Shown here: one piece after another, positions 9,120 through 16,992 of the stretch
Position numbering within the stretch: the first letter of the stretch is position 1
How the letters are laid out: each line of letters opens with the position of its first letter
NCBI GenBank assembly: GCA_902618855.1
Contig: CACNCD010000002.1
Span: 1 to 64,000, forward strand
Reading direction: 5' to 3'
Origin: an uncultured Pelagibacteraceae bacterium
Lineage (GTDB): Bacteria; Pseudomonadota; Alphaproteobacteria; Pelagibacterales; Pelagibacteraceae
DNA length: 64,000 bases
Translations under genes and position numbers: made by a program
The notes under the pieces: model-generated
The model's input: only the letters and a program-made list of their open reading frames with translations
The model's database searches: none
What the model was told of the DNA's origin: nothing

Positions 9120-10286
9120 TTAGTTTCCTTTCTTAGATCTCTCTTTTGAAATTAGCTGAGTTAATGAGTCAACCATCATGTCTGATGCTTTAAAAATTTC
9201 GTTTGATTTATACTCGTGTGAAACATTTTTCTCTGGATTTGATTTATCCTCAATAACAATGCCTTCATCCGGTGAATTATTTTTAATATATATTAATACT
9301 AACCAATCATCATCGTTTGACTCATCCCATTTAATAAAAATTTCTCCTGTCTCAAACCTTCGATCTATACATCTCAAAATAGACATGTTTCTAGTTATAT
9401 GTCTTTTATTAAGTTGGAAAACTAAGCTATTTGCACTTCTATAAAAACTTTCAAGGGAAAGTTCTATTTTTTGTCTTGCTAAAGTATATTCTTTTTCTTT
9501 TAAAAGAAGTGTCTCCCTATCCTCATCTCCCTCAGTTTTAATGCCTAAAGCTTCTACTCTCTCTCTAATTTTTTGGTCTCTTATTATTCGATATTTCTCT
9601 TTAAGCTTTTCTATTCTTTCTTGCAAACCAGCATAATCTTCCCTTTGCTCCTTAAGAGATATTCTCTCGAGTTTCTCTAACTCTTTTACTTCTCTAATTC
9701 TAAATTTTTCAATTTGTTTTTCTAATTTTATCTGCCTTAAAAATTGTCTTTGTTTTTCGGCCTGTTCTTTTCTAACAATTGCCTGCTCCTTACGAAGGAA
9801 TAATTTAAGATCTTTTGTTCTTTCTCTTTCTAATTTAATTTCATCTTTTAAGTGTTGCTCTTTAAGTTTTATTTCTAATTTTTTCTTTTCCTCATTTGCA
9901 TGCTTGATTTCTAATCTTTCTTTTTCCTTAATTTCTATTTCTTCAAGTTTTTTTCTTCTTTTTTCTTCTTGTTGTATTACTTTGTATTCTTGAATATTTT
10001 TTTCAACTCCAGCAAAAAAGTTTTGAATACTTTTTTCAATTATAGAAAATATATTAACCTTAAATTTAAGGTCAAACTTTAGACTATTATGTAATCTAGC
10101 AATCTTAAATAAAAAGCTTCTTGGCCTTTTATAAGCCTTTCTCTCATATAATTTTTTACTCTTTTTAATTCTTTTTAATTTTTTGATTTTTACATACTTT
10201 TTTTTCTTTAAAAATTTTCTTTTAGAAACTTTTTTTCTTCTTCTTTGTGTTTTATTTAATTTTTTTGATTTATTTTTTTTTTTCAT
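9120..10286 (-). CDS. Very basic coiled-coil protein of unknown function, 388 aa
   Basis: The first 60 residues are an extreme Lys/Arg tract, about 100-270 form a long charged heptad-like coiled coil (repeated EEKRRKK, KEKERLE, KLERIS blocks), and the last 110 form a compact acidic-containing globular part (LQLNKRHITRNMSILRC is similar in tone to no family I know; ...IKWDESNDDDWLVLIYIKN). There is no signal peptide or membrane helix. The architecture suggests binding to nucleic acid, ribosome or membrane surface through the basic end with coiled-coil dimerisation. The gene is convergent with the RamB-like regulator and 35 bases downstream of cfa on the same strand. Confidence 0.75.
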   Translation of the reverse strand: MKKKNKSKKLNKTQRRRKKVSKRKFLKKKKYVKIKKLKRIKKSKKLYERKAYKRPRSFLFKIARLHNSLKFDLKFKVNIFSIIEKSIQNFFAGVEKNIQEYKVIQQEEKRRKKLEEIEIKEKERLEIKHANEEKKKLEIKLKEQHLKDEIKLERERTKDLKLFLRKEQAIVRKEQAEKQRQFLRQIKLEKQIEKFRIREVKELEKLERISLKEQREDYAGLQERIEKLKEKYRIIRDQKIRERVEALGIKTEGDEDRETLLLKEKEYTLARQKIELSLESFYRSANSLVFQLNKRHITRNMSILRCIDRRFETGEIFIKWDESNDDDWLVLIYIKNNSPDEGIVIEDKSNPEKNVSHEYKSNEIFKASDMMVDSLTQLISKERSKKGN

Positions 10287-10320
10287 TTCTTAAATTGATT
10301 TAAAATTTATCAATAAAAGA

Positions 10321-11508
10321 TTAATAAATATAGTCTCTTGTATTGGGGGCCGTGATAAAATCTTTCGTAAGTTGAAATTGAAATACAACCTGGTCACCCC
10401 ATTTAAAAGCCATTTCGCAAGATGATAAATAGAATTCCCACATTCTAAAAAATCTTTCATCAAACATATTGACTATTTTTGATTTATTTTTAATACAATT
10501 TTCTTTCCAATTTCTAAGAGTATGAGCGTAGTGCATTCTTAAAACTTCAATATCAGAAACAACAAGTCCAGATTTTTCAATTGGTCCTACCACTTCACTC
10601 ATGCTTGGAGTGTATCCTCCAGGAAAGATATATTTTGAAATCCAAGGTTGTGGGTCTCTTGGTTCGTTAACTGAACCAATTGTATGAATTAATGCTAATC
10701 CATCATCTTTAAGAAGATTACTTACTTGTTTGAAAAAGGTTTTATAAAACTTTCTTCCTACATGCTCAAACATCCCAACACTCACAACTCTATCAAACTT
10801 TTCTTTTAAAAATCTGTAATCTATTAATTTAAAATTAACTTGGTTTTCAAGATTTTCTTCTTTAGCTTTATTTTTTGAATAATCTAATTGATTTTCTGAC
10901 AAAGTTATTCCTGTGACTTCACATTTAGATTGTTTGGCTATTTCGATTGCAAGAGATCCCCAGCCTGAACCGATATCTAAAACTTTTTGATTAGGTTTGA
11001 GATTTAATTTTTTTATAATATGATCAATTTTATTTTTCTGCGCCTGTTCTAATGTATCATTTTCATTTTTAAAATAAGCACATGAATATTGTCTTTTTGA
11101 ATCCAAAAATAAATTATAAAGATCATCAGACAAATCATAATGATGAGCAACATTCTTTTTTGACTGTTTTGCAAAATTAAAGCTGGTTAAATATCTATAT
11201 GTTCCTTTTATTTTTTTTAAAATATAGCTAAATGTATTAATTTCATTTCTGCCAATATTTTGGTAAGCTATTTCTAAAAAATCAGTCAAAGTTCCATTTT
11301 CTATTTTCAAAGTTCCATCTGTATAGGCCTCACCAAAGTAAAGATCGGGATTAATCAAAAGTTTAAAATGAAGACTTTTATCTAAAATTTTTATAATTAT
11401 TGGATCAGTTTTGTTTGGTTTGCCAATAATATATTTTTTAGAATCTCCATCAATTAATATAAAACCATCTTTTTTAAAAAGATTATTTAAAAATCTTACT
11501 AACTGCAT
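10321..11508 (-). CDS. cfa: Cyclopropane-fatty-acyl-phospholipid synthase, 395 aa
   Basis: An S-adenosylmethionine-dependent enzyme that adds a methylene bridge to (or methylates) unsaturated fatty acyl chains of membrane phospholipids. The SAM-binding motif VLDIGSGWG is at 176-184 and the CFA-specific AHHYDLSDDLY at 121-131. IFPGGYTPSMSEV and the C-terminal FRMWEFYLSSCEMAF block are also family-typical. The length is close to the E. coli enzyme. A strong AAGGGG ribosome-binding site precedes the ATG. It lies 16 bases after a DapA-family gene, probably co-transcribed. Related enzymes with other lipid-methylating roles cannot be excluded. Confidence 0.93.
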   Translation of the reverse strand: MQLVRFLNNLFKKDGFILIDGDSKKYIIGKPNKTDPIIIKILDKSLHFKLLINPDLYFGEAYTDGTLKIENGTLTDFLEIAYQNIGRNEINTFSYILKKIKGTYRYLTSFNFAKQSKKNVAHHYDLSDDLYNLFLDSKRQYSCAYFKNENDTLEQAQKNKIDHIIKKLNLKPNQKVLDIGSGWGSLAIEIAKQSKCEVTGITLSENQLDYSKNKAKEENLENQVNFKLIDYRFLKEKFDRVVSVGMFEHVGRKFYKTFFKQVSNLLKDDGLALIHTIGSVNEPRDPQPWISKYIFPGGYTPSMSEVVGPIEKSGLVVSDIEVLRMHYAHTLRNWKENCIKNKSKIVNMFDERFFRMWEFYLSSCEMAFKWGDQVVFQFQLTKDFITAPNTRDYIY

Positions 11509-11524
11509 ATTTCCCCTTAATATA

Positions 11525-12388
11525 TTAATTAAAATCTAGTTTACTTAAATCTTCAAGTAATTTTTTTTCGTCTTTTTCATTTAAAAGGTTAAGGGGTGGA
11601 AGTAAATTTTTATAAATTTTGTTCTTTTTTCCTAAAAAACTGTGAAGACCTGATATTAAATTAAATTGATCAAAAACTTTTCTCACCTTGCATAGTTTTT
11701 CATTTGCAGTCTGAGTTTTTTTCTTTTCAAAATCATCAAATACCTTTCTAGACAATTCGGCAGTCGCATTACATGTGGCTGTTATTATACCTGCACACCC
11801 GATCTCTAATCCGCTGAGTAGTTTTAATTCAGAACCAGGGAAAATTGAAAAATTTTTAATTTTCAACTCTCTAAATAAGTTATAAGTGCTATCTTTGACT
11901 CCAATAATTTGTTTTGGAAATTTACTTGCTAATGTCTCAACACATTTAACACTAAATTTATAACCACATAATTTCTCAAAATTATAAAGTATGATTTTAC
12001 ATTCAGGAATTTGATTAATAATTTTAGTATAAAAATTGATGGCTCCCTCATCTTGATATTTGTAATAAGCGGGCGGCATAACTAAAAATTTATTTAAACC
12101 TAATGAACAAGAAATTTGCATAAGATTAATAGTATCACTTAAAGAATTTAATCCAGTACCTACTAAAAATTTACTTTTGTTTTCATTTGTGGAAAGTTTA
12201 TTTAATAAATCAATTTTTTCACTAATAGAGATCAATTGAGCTTGACCGGTACTACCAAAAATTGCAACACCATGACATCCCATTTGAATCAATTTTTCGG
12301 AATGTTCTATAGTTTTGTCAACATCAAGACTTAAATTATCTTTAAAAATCGACATTCCTGCAGCATAAATTCCCCTTATTTGTGTCAT
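11525..12388 (-). CDS. DapA/N-acetylneuraminate-lyase family aldolase, 287 aa
   Basis: A class I (Schiff-base) aldolase of the dihydrodipicolinate synthase superfamily. GSTGQ at 45-49 replaces the DapA GTTGE, Tyr135 (LYNF) and the Schiff-base Lys165 (GVKDST) are present. The changes around the substrate site (Gln for Glu, and ATCNA late in the barrel) argue for a sugar-acid or hydroxy-keto-acid aldolase/dehydratase rather than true DapA, but the substrate cannot be named. It precedes cfa by 16 bases. No ribosome-binding site is visible before the ATG at 12388. Confidence 0.83.
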   Translation of the reverse strand: MTQIRGIYAAGMSIFKDNLSLDVDKTIEHSEKLIQMGCHGVAIFGSTGQAQLISISEKIDLLNKLSTNENKSKFLVGTGLNSLSDTINLMQISCSLGLNKFLVMPPAYYKYQDEGAINFYTKIINQIPECKIILYNFEKLCGYKFSVKCVETLASKFPKQIIGVKDSTYNLFRELKIKNFSIFPGSELKLLSGLEIGCAGIITATCNATAELSRKVFDDFEKKKTQTANEKLCKVRKVFDQFNLISGLHSFLGKKNKIYKNLLPPLNLLNEKDEKKLLEDLSKLDFN

Positions 12389-12438
12389 GATGTTATTATT
12401 AATCTTAAAGTATAAATATTATTTATCAAATAATAATT

Positions 12439-13380
12439 ATGAAAAATGTTATTTTATTATGTTACAAAGGTTTGGGAGCAAATTTACTTCATTTATCATA
12501 CTGCCACCAAATTTATGATAAATACGGACCAGTAACAATTATTACTTTATGCAAAAATCTTAAAGAGGTTTTGTATAATGATCCAAAAATTGCTGAAGTT
12601 ATTTTTCTCGACCAGTACTATAAAAAATTTAGTGACGTTTTAAATTTAAGTAAATTTTTGTCTTCACAAAAAATAGATAATATGTTTATTTTTTATCCAA
12701 GTATAAGATTTTTTCTAGCTAGTAAATTAGCTAAAATTAAAAATATTAAATGTTATCCTTTTTTTAGTAAGAAAAATCTACACTTAGTAAAAGCTGCAAA
12801 AAAATTCACTGAAAAAATTCTTAATATTGATAATTGTTCAACAGAAACTAGGATTTTCATTGATAAAAATATTTTAGATCTGGAAAAAGCTCATATAAAA
12901 AAAAATAAAATAAATATAACTTTGGGAATTGGTTCCTCAGGACCTACTACACGATGGGGTTCTAAAAATTACATCGAATTAATTAACCGATTAAATAAGA
13001 AAAATAATTTTTTCTTTTTTTTATTATGTGGACCAAACGAAAAAAATATTGCTGATGAAATACTTAAACAAACAGATTCTGATAGCTGTTTATCGCTTCA
13101 TAGTAAAAAAATTTCCGAAATTGTTCCATTAATATCACTCACAAATGTTTATATTGGAAATGACTCTTTTGGACATCATATTACTAGTCAATGCGGTATT
13201 CCAAGTATTATAATAATGTTAGATACTCCCAGAGCCTATACCGATTATAGTTTGAAACAATTAAGAGTTTTGCCAGAAGGTGTAAAGGACGATGACATTA
13301 CGCATGATTCAAATTTCTCGCCCGATTCTATTTCGGTAGAAAAAGTTATAGATACCGCAAATTCTATTTTAAAATTATAA
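12439..13380 (+). CDS. Glycosyltransferase family 9 (heptosyltransferase-like), 313 aa
   Basis: A GT-B fold transferase like the ADP-heptose:LPS heptosyltransferases. The N-terminal KGLGANLLHLSYCHQI corresponds to the G-x-GD-x-hh-h acceptor loop (with Asn for Asp), and the C-terminal donor domain shows GSSGPTTRWGSKNY and VYIGNDSFGHHITSQCGIP. It likely adds a sugar to a surface glycan or lipid at the inner face of the cytoplasmic membrane. SAR11 lipopolysaccharide genes are often scattered, and this one is a solitary member here. Its 3' end overlaps the convergent J-domain gene by six bases. Confidence 0.85.
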   Translation: MKNVILLCYKGLGANLLHLSYCHQIYDKYGPVTIITLCKNLKEVLYNDPKIAEVIFLDQYYKKFSDVLNLSKFLSSQKIDNMFIFYPSIRFFLASKLAKIKNIKCYPFFSKKNLHLVKAAKKFTEKILNIDNCSTETRIFIDKNILDLEKAHIKKNKINITLGIGSSGPTTRWGSKNYIELINRLNKKNNFFFFLLCGPNEKNIADEILKQTDSDSCLSLHSKKISEIVPLISLTNVYIGNDSFGHHITSQCGIPSIIIMLDTPRAYTDYSLKQLRVLPEGVKDDDITHDSNFSPDSISVEKVIDTANSILKL

Positions 13381-13884
13381 GGTCTCTTTTAAAACAATCT
13401 CTTTCGCTTCATTCACTATTGATGCAAGCCTTGTTAATTCAGGACTTACATCGGGGTGTATTTTTTTCATTATTTTTTTGTAAGATTTCATAACCTCTTC
13501 ACGATTATATTTTCGTTTAGGGTCAAGATTAAGAATTCTATATGCTTCGTCTAAAGAAATAGTCTGTGTATTTAAATTTGTTCCAGTATTGTTAAAATTG
13601 AATCTTCCGGAATTTTTCAAAAATCTCAATAAACCCCATATCCTTACTATTTGTAATAATGTAAGTCCTGCTTTGGTTTTAATTAAAGGCAAAATCATCA
13701 ATAGAAAGGGCAAGGAAAATATATATCTTCCAGCAAATGCCATCAAAACTGCAAGAATTATAGATAAAATTATAGTAAATGATCTTATGCCTTTTGAAAT
13801 TTTTTTACTTGAAGTTTTAGCAAACCAATTAAGTATAAAATAAACTAGGACAAAAATAATCAGTGTTAAGAAAAAAATATTCAT
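13375..13884 (-). CDS. Membrane-anchored J-domain protein, 169 aa
   Basis: Hydrophobic segments at about residues 2-19 and 37-65, then a C-terminal J domain (SLDEAYRILNLDPKRKYNREEV onward) with the essential HPD tripeptide at 143-145. Such proteins stimulate DnaK ATPase at the membrane; the topology resembles alphaproteobacterial DjlC/Tim14-like proteins, ancestors of the mitochondrial import motor subunit Pam18. The J domain ends soon after helix III, so it is a minimal form with no client-binding region. It neighbours an oligopeptidase and hsp20 on the other strand. Confidence 0.87.
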   Translation of the reverse strand: MNIFFLTLIIFVLVYFILNWFAKTSSKKISKGIRSFTIILSIILAVLMAFAGRYIFSLPFLLMILPLIKTKAGLTLLQIVRIWGLLRFLKNSGRFNFNNTGTNLNTQTISLDEAYRILNLDPKRKYNREEVMKSYKKIMKKIHPDVSPELTRLASIVNEAKEIVLKETL

Positions 13885-13902
13885 GTATTAATTTGTTTTT
13901 AA

Positions 13903-15978
13903 ATGAAAATACCACAACTAGTTAAAAAACCTGAAAATAAATCTTGTCACAATGTTCAATGGATAGATGATTATAGCTGGATTCATCAAGAAGATATATT
14001 GGAAGTCTTAAAAAACAGCCAAAAACTTAATCCTGAGGTCAGAAAGTATCTTGAGGAAGAAAATGCATTCACTGAGCATCACATGTCAGATACAAAAAAA
14101 ATTCAGAAAGATTTATTTAAAGAGATAAAAGGAAGAATTAAATTAGATGATGAAAGTTTACCTTATAAAGATCATACTTATGAATATTGGACAAAAACAA
14201 CTGCTAAAGGAAATTATTCAATCAAATTGAGAAAAAAAATTGGCTCTAATGAAGTTGAGGAAATATGGAATGGAGATAAAGAAAAAGAAAAATTAAAAAC
14301 CGAATACTTTGGAGTTGGTGATTTAGAGGTAAGCTATAATGATAAATATCTTGGTTACTCTTTGGATTTAAAAGGATCAGAGTATTATACAATTTACGTT
14401 CGCGATACAAAATCGGGTGAACTTATTTCAGAGAAAATTGAGGAAACAAGTGGAAGTATTCTTTTTAGCTTAGATGATAAATTTATTTATTATTCGAAAC
14501 TTGATAAACACCATAGGCCAAGAAAAATATTTAGACATAAGTTAGGAACATCAGCAAAAGAGGATCAATTAATATTTGAAGAGAATAGTGAAGCCTTCAC
14601 TGTCGGCATAGGATTAAGCTCGGATGAGGAATATTATTTTATAAACACTTCTGATCATAATACCAGCGAACAATACTACTTTCATAAAAATGAGGAAATT
14701 CCAAAACCAAAAATTATAAAAAAAAGAGAAAAAGGCATAATCTATTCAGTAAATTCTTGGAATGGTAATTTTTATAATCACACAAATAAAGATGCAGAAG
14801 ATTTTAAAATTGATATTTGTGATAGTTTAGAAATTCAAAATTGGAAACCATATATACCTGCAAAAGATGAAGTTTTAATTGGTGGACTAACTTTTTTAAA
14901 TAATTGGATAATAAGAGGCGAGATATCAAATGCTTTAGGTAAAATATATGTAAAAAATTTAGAGTCCAAAATAGAAAAAGAAATAGAATTTACTGATGAA
15001 AAAGTAATTGATCCAGGAATTTCTCTTCAACAGAGAGATAGAAATACTGATTTAATCAGATTAAATTATTCCTCCCCTAAAACTCAAAGTAGAGTTTATT
15101 CGTTTAACTTAAGAACAGAGGAGAAAAAACTTATTAAAGAGCAAGAAATCCCCTCTGGTCATAACCCAGATGATTATATTGTTGAAAGACTCGAGTGTGC
15201 CTCACATGATGGGAGGCTTGTTCCAATTACTATAACAAGACATAAAAAAACTAAAATTGATGGTTCAGCGAACCTACTTCTCTATGGTTACGGATCATAT
15301 GGAAACTCTATGTCACCTGGTTTTTCCTCTACCAGACTTTCTTTGATTGATAGGGATATAATATGGGTTACTGCCCACATAAGAGGTGGAATGGAAAGAG
15401 GAATGAAATGGTGGAAAGAGGGAAAACTTTTAAACAAAAAAAATACATTTGCAGACTACTTAGCAGTAGCAAAATATTTAATAGATAAAAAATATACTTC
15501 AAAAAATAAAATTATTGGAATGGGTGGTTCAGCTGGAGGTCTTTTGATGGGGGCTGTGGTTAATAAGGAGCCTAGTTTATTTTTAGGGATAATTATGGCA
15601 GTTCCTTTTGTAGACTCTTTAACAACTAACCTTGATCATTCTCTTCCTTTGACTGTGGGAGAGTTTGATGAGTTTGGAAATGCTAAAGATATAAAAGAAC
15701 ATTTTGATTATATTTTTTCTTATGCTCCATATAATAATATTAAAAAAATGGATTACCCAAATATCTTAATTACAACAAGTTTAAGTGACAACAGAGTATT
15801 ATTTGATGAGCCAGCAAAATTTACTGCAAAACTTAGAGATTATAAGACTGATAATAAACTCTTGCTTCTAAAGACTGAGATGAACGCTGGCCATGGTGGT
15901 AAATCTGGAAGAGATGGAGCAATAGAAGAGATAGCATTTGATTATGCGTTCGCATTGAAAATTACAAATAAAATTTAA
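13903..15978 (+). CDS. ptrB: S9 family serine peptidase (oligopeptidase B-like), 691 aa
   Basis: A prolyl-oligopeptidase-fold peptidase that cleaves short peptides in the cytoplasm, after Lys/Arg if a true oligopeptidase B. The N-terminal two thirds form the beta-propeller. The catalytic triad reads Ser543 in GMGGSAGG, Asp629 in SLSDNRV and His664 in NAGHGGKSGR. The motif RGGMERGMKWW and the overall length match PtrB. No signal peptide is seen. It starts 18 bases from the divergent J-domain gene, so promoters must overlap. Confidence 0.93.
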   Translation: MKIPQLVKKPENKSCHNVQWIDDYSWIHQEDILEVLKNSQKLNPEVRKYLEEENAFTEHHMSDTKKIQKDLFKEIKGRIKLDDESLPYKDHTYEYWTKTTAKGNYSIKLRKKIGSNEVEEIWNGDKEKEKLKTEYFGVGDLEVSYNDKYLGYSLDLKGSEYYTIYVRDTKSGELISEKIEETSGSILFSLDDKFIYYSKLDKHHRPRKIFRHKLGTSAKEDQLIFEENSEAFTVGIGLSSDEEYYFINTSDHNTSEQYYFHKNEEIPKPKIIKKREKGIIYSVNSWNGNFYNHTNKDAEDFKIDICDSLEIQNWKPYIPAKDEVLIGGLTFLNNWIIRGEISNALGKIYVKNLESKIEKEIEFTDEKVIDPGISLQQRDRNTDLIRLNYSSPKTQSRVYSFNLRTEEKKLIKEQEIPSGHNPDDYIVERLECASHDGRLVPITITRHKKTKIDGSANLLLYGYGSYGNSMSPGFSSTRLSLIDRDIIWVTAHIRGGMERGMKWWKEGKLLNKKNTFADYLAVAKYLIDKKYTSKNKIIGMGGSAGGLLMGAVVNKEPSLFLGIIMAVPFVDSLTTNLDHSLPLTVGEFDEFGNAKDIKEHFDYIFSYAPYNNIKKMDYPNILITTSLSDNRVLFDEPAKFTAKLRDYKTDNKLLLLKTEMNAGHGGKSGRDGAIEEIAFDYAFALKITNKI

Positions 15979-15988
15979 TTATTTGATA

Positions 15989-16016
15989 TTGAAAAAATAA
16001 AAATAATACCTATTTA
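15989..16016 (+). promoter_or_regulatory. Candidate heat-shock (sigma-32-like) promoter of hsp20
   Basis: TTGAAA (15989-15994), a 13-base spacer, then ACCTATTTA (16008-16016), which matches six of the eight informative bases of the CCCCATNTA consensus. The same TTGAAA-N13-ANCTATNT layout lies before groES. It predicts a transcript start near 16023 and a leader of roughly 50 bases that holds the thermometer-like hairpins. Confidence 0.55.
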
Positions 16017-16021
16017 AAATA

Positions 16022-16075
16022 AGCAAGTCGCCTAATGGGGGCTTGTAACTAACCTTGCTAACAAAGGAGGATAAT
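16022..16075 (+). promoter_or_regulatory. ROSE-like RNA thermometer in the hsp20 leader
   Basis: Two hairpins fit in the leader. The first pairs CAAGTCGCC (16024-16032) with GGGGGCTTG (16037-16045) around a TAAT loop. The second pairs CCUUGCU (16053-16059) with AGGAGG (16065-16070), the ribosome-binding site itself, leaving G16057 unpaired. This UUGCU-versus-AGGA pairing with one bulged G is the defining core of ROSE elements, which repress small heat-shock protein translation at low temperature in rhizobia and others. An alternative pairing AGCAAG (16022-16027) with CTTGCT (16054-16059) would compete and free the site. Structure was derived by eye. Confidence 0.6.
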
Positions 16076-16519
16076 ATGACAAGTAAGGATCTATCTATAT
16101 TTAACTCACTAAGACCTTTTTCAATTGGTTTTGACGATATGTTTGATCAATTTGAAAACATGTTGGGAAACGGAAGTTTGACAATGCAATCAAACTACCC
16201 ACCTTACAATATAAGAAAAACTGGAAAGGATAAATATTCGATTGAAGTTGCCCTTGCAGGATTTTCTAAAAAAGATGTCGAAGTAGAGTTTGAGGACAAT
16301 TTATTAACTGTTAGAACAAAACAAGTTGATAAATCTGAAAATAGAGAAGATGGTGAAATTATTCATAAGGGTATTTCACAAAGACAATTTGCTAGATCAT
16401 TCACTATCGCAGATGATGTAAAAGTGGGTGGAGCAGAATTAAAAGATGGTCTTTTAACGATAGCCTGTGAAAGAATTGTGCCAGAATATAAAAAGAAAAA
16501 ACTTATTGAAATTAAATAA
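16076..16519 (+). CDS. ibpA: Small heat-shock protein Hsp20 (IbpA-like), 147 aa
   Basis: An ATP-independent holdase with an alpha-crystallin domain. MTSKDLSIFNSLRPFSIGFDDMFDQFENM is the N-terminal arm of the IbpA class A type, the domain runs from YNIRKTGKDKYSIEVALAGF to LKDGLLTIACER, and it ends with a short EIK tail. The start at 16076 follows an excellent AAAGGAGG; an in-frame TTG at 16055 lies inside the predicted leader hairpin and is unlikely. Regulation is probably double: a heat-shock promoter and a ROSE-like thermometer. Confidence 0.96.
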   Translation: MTSKDLSIFNSLRPFSIGFDDMFDQFENMLGNGSLTMQSNYPPYNIRKTGKDKYSIEVALAGFSKKDVEVEFEDNLLTVRTKQVDKSENREDGEIIHKGISQRQFARSFTIADDVKVGGAELKDGLLTIACERIVPEYKKKKLIEIK

Positions 16520-16529
16520 GTAAACCTTG

Positions 16530-16553
16530 CTTGTGGGGATATTTCCCCACAAG
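16530..16553. terminator. Strong hairpin after hsp20, without a U-tract
   Basis: CTTGTGGGGA and TCCCCACAAG form a perfect 10-bp stem with a TATT loop, 10 bases after the hsp20 stop and 3 bases before the end of the convergent lipoprotein gene. Neither side has a T-run, so it may act as an mRNA 3'-end stabiliser or a shared weak terminator rather than a classical intrinsic one. Confidence 0.55.
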
Positions 16554-16555
16554 TA

Positions 16556-16861
16556 TTAAAAACAACCCTTGGATTGAAATCCAACCACCATATCGTCGTT
16601 ATTAACTTCAAACTTTCTTTCACAAGGAATTCCGTATTTTTTTGTTTTATAAATTAATAATTTTGAACCATTATCACTTTTAGAAATACTATTTGCTTCA
16701 CCCATTACAATCTTTAGCTCAGAGACTGGTTGACCAATGAATTGACTTAACTTTTTGTTTTCTTTTTTAACAATTTCATCAGTCTTATCTTTTATAGATT
16801 GGCAGTTAGAAACCGAAATTAGAAGTATCATTGCTAAAAGCAAAGTGACTAACTTTTTCAT
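16556..16861 (-). CDS. Small outer-membrane-assembly-like lipoprotein of unknown function, 101 aa
   Basis: Signal peptide with a lipobox-like VSNC at 17-20, so Cys20 would be lipidated. The mature part has FIGQPVSELKIVMGEANSI and a late YKTKKYGIPCERKFEVNNDD, a layout reminiscent of SmpA/BamE-type small lipoproteins (a G-x-P/S-h-x-h-x-x-h-G start followed by beta strands), though the identity is too low to name. Cys84 and Cys100 could form a disulfide in the periplasm. Divergent from the purine permease across 131 bases that include a 12-base palindrome (16898-16909). Confidence 0.7.
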   Translation of the reverse strand: MKKLVTLLLAMILLISVSNCQSIKDKTDEIVKKENKKLSQFIGQPVSELKIVMGEANSISKSDNGSKLLIYKTKKYGIPCERKFEVNNDDMVVGFQSKGCF

Positions 16862-16992
16862 ATTTAATAATAACAGGTTTAAATTGCCTTAAATATAAAC
16901 TTATAAGTTGAAAAATGTTAATAAAGTTTGATTTTAAAGAGTAATTTTAAGGAGAATCAAATAACTTCAAAATAAAAAATTTTGGAGGAAAA

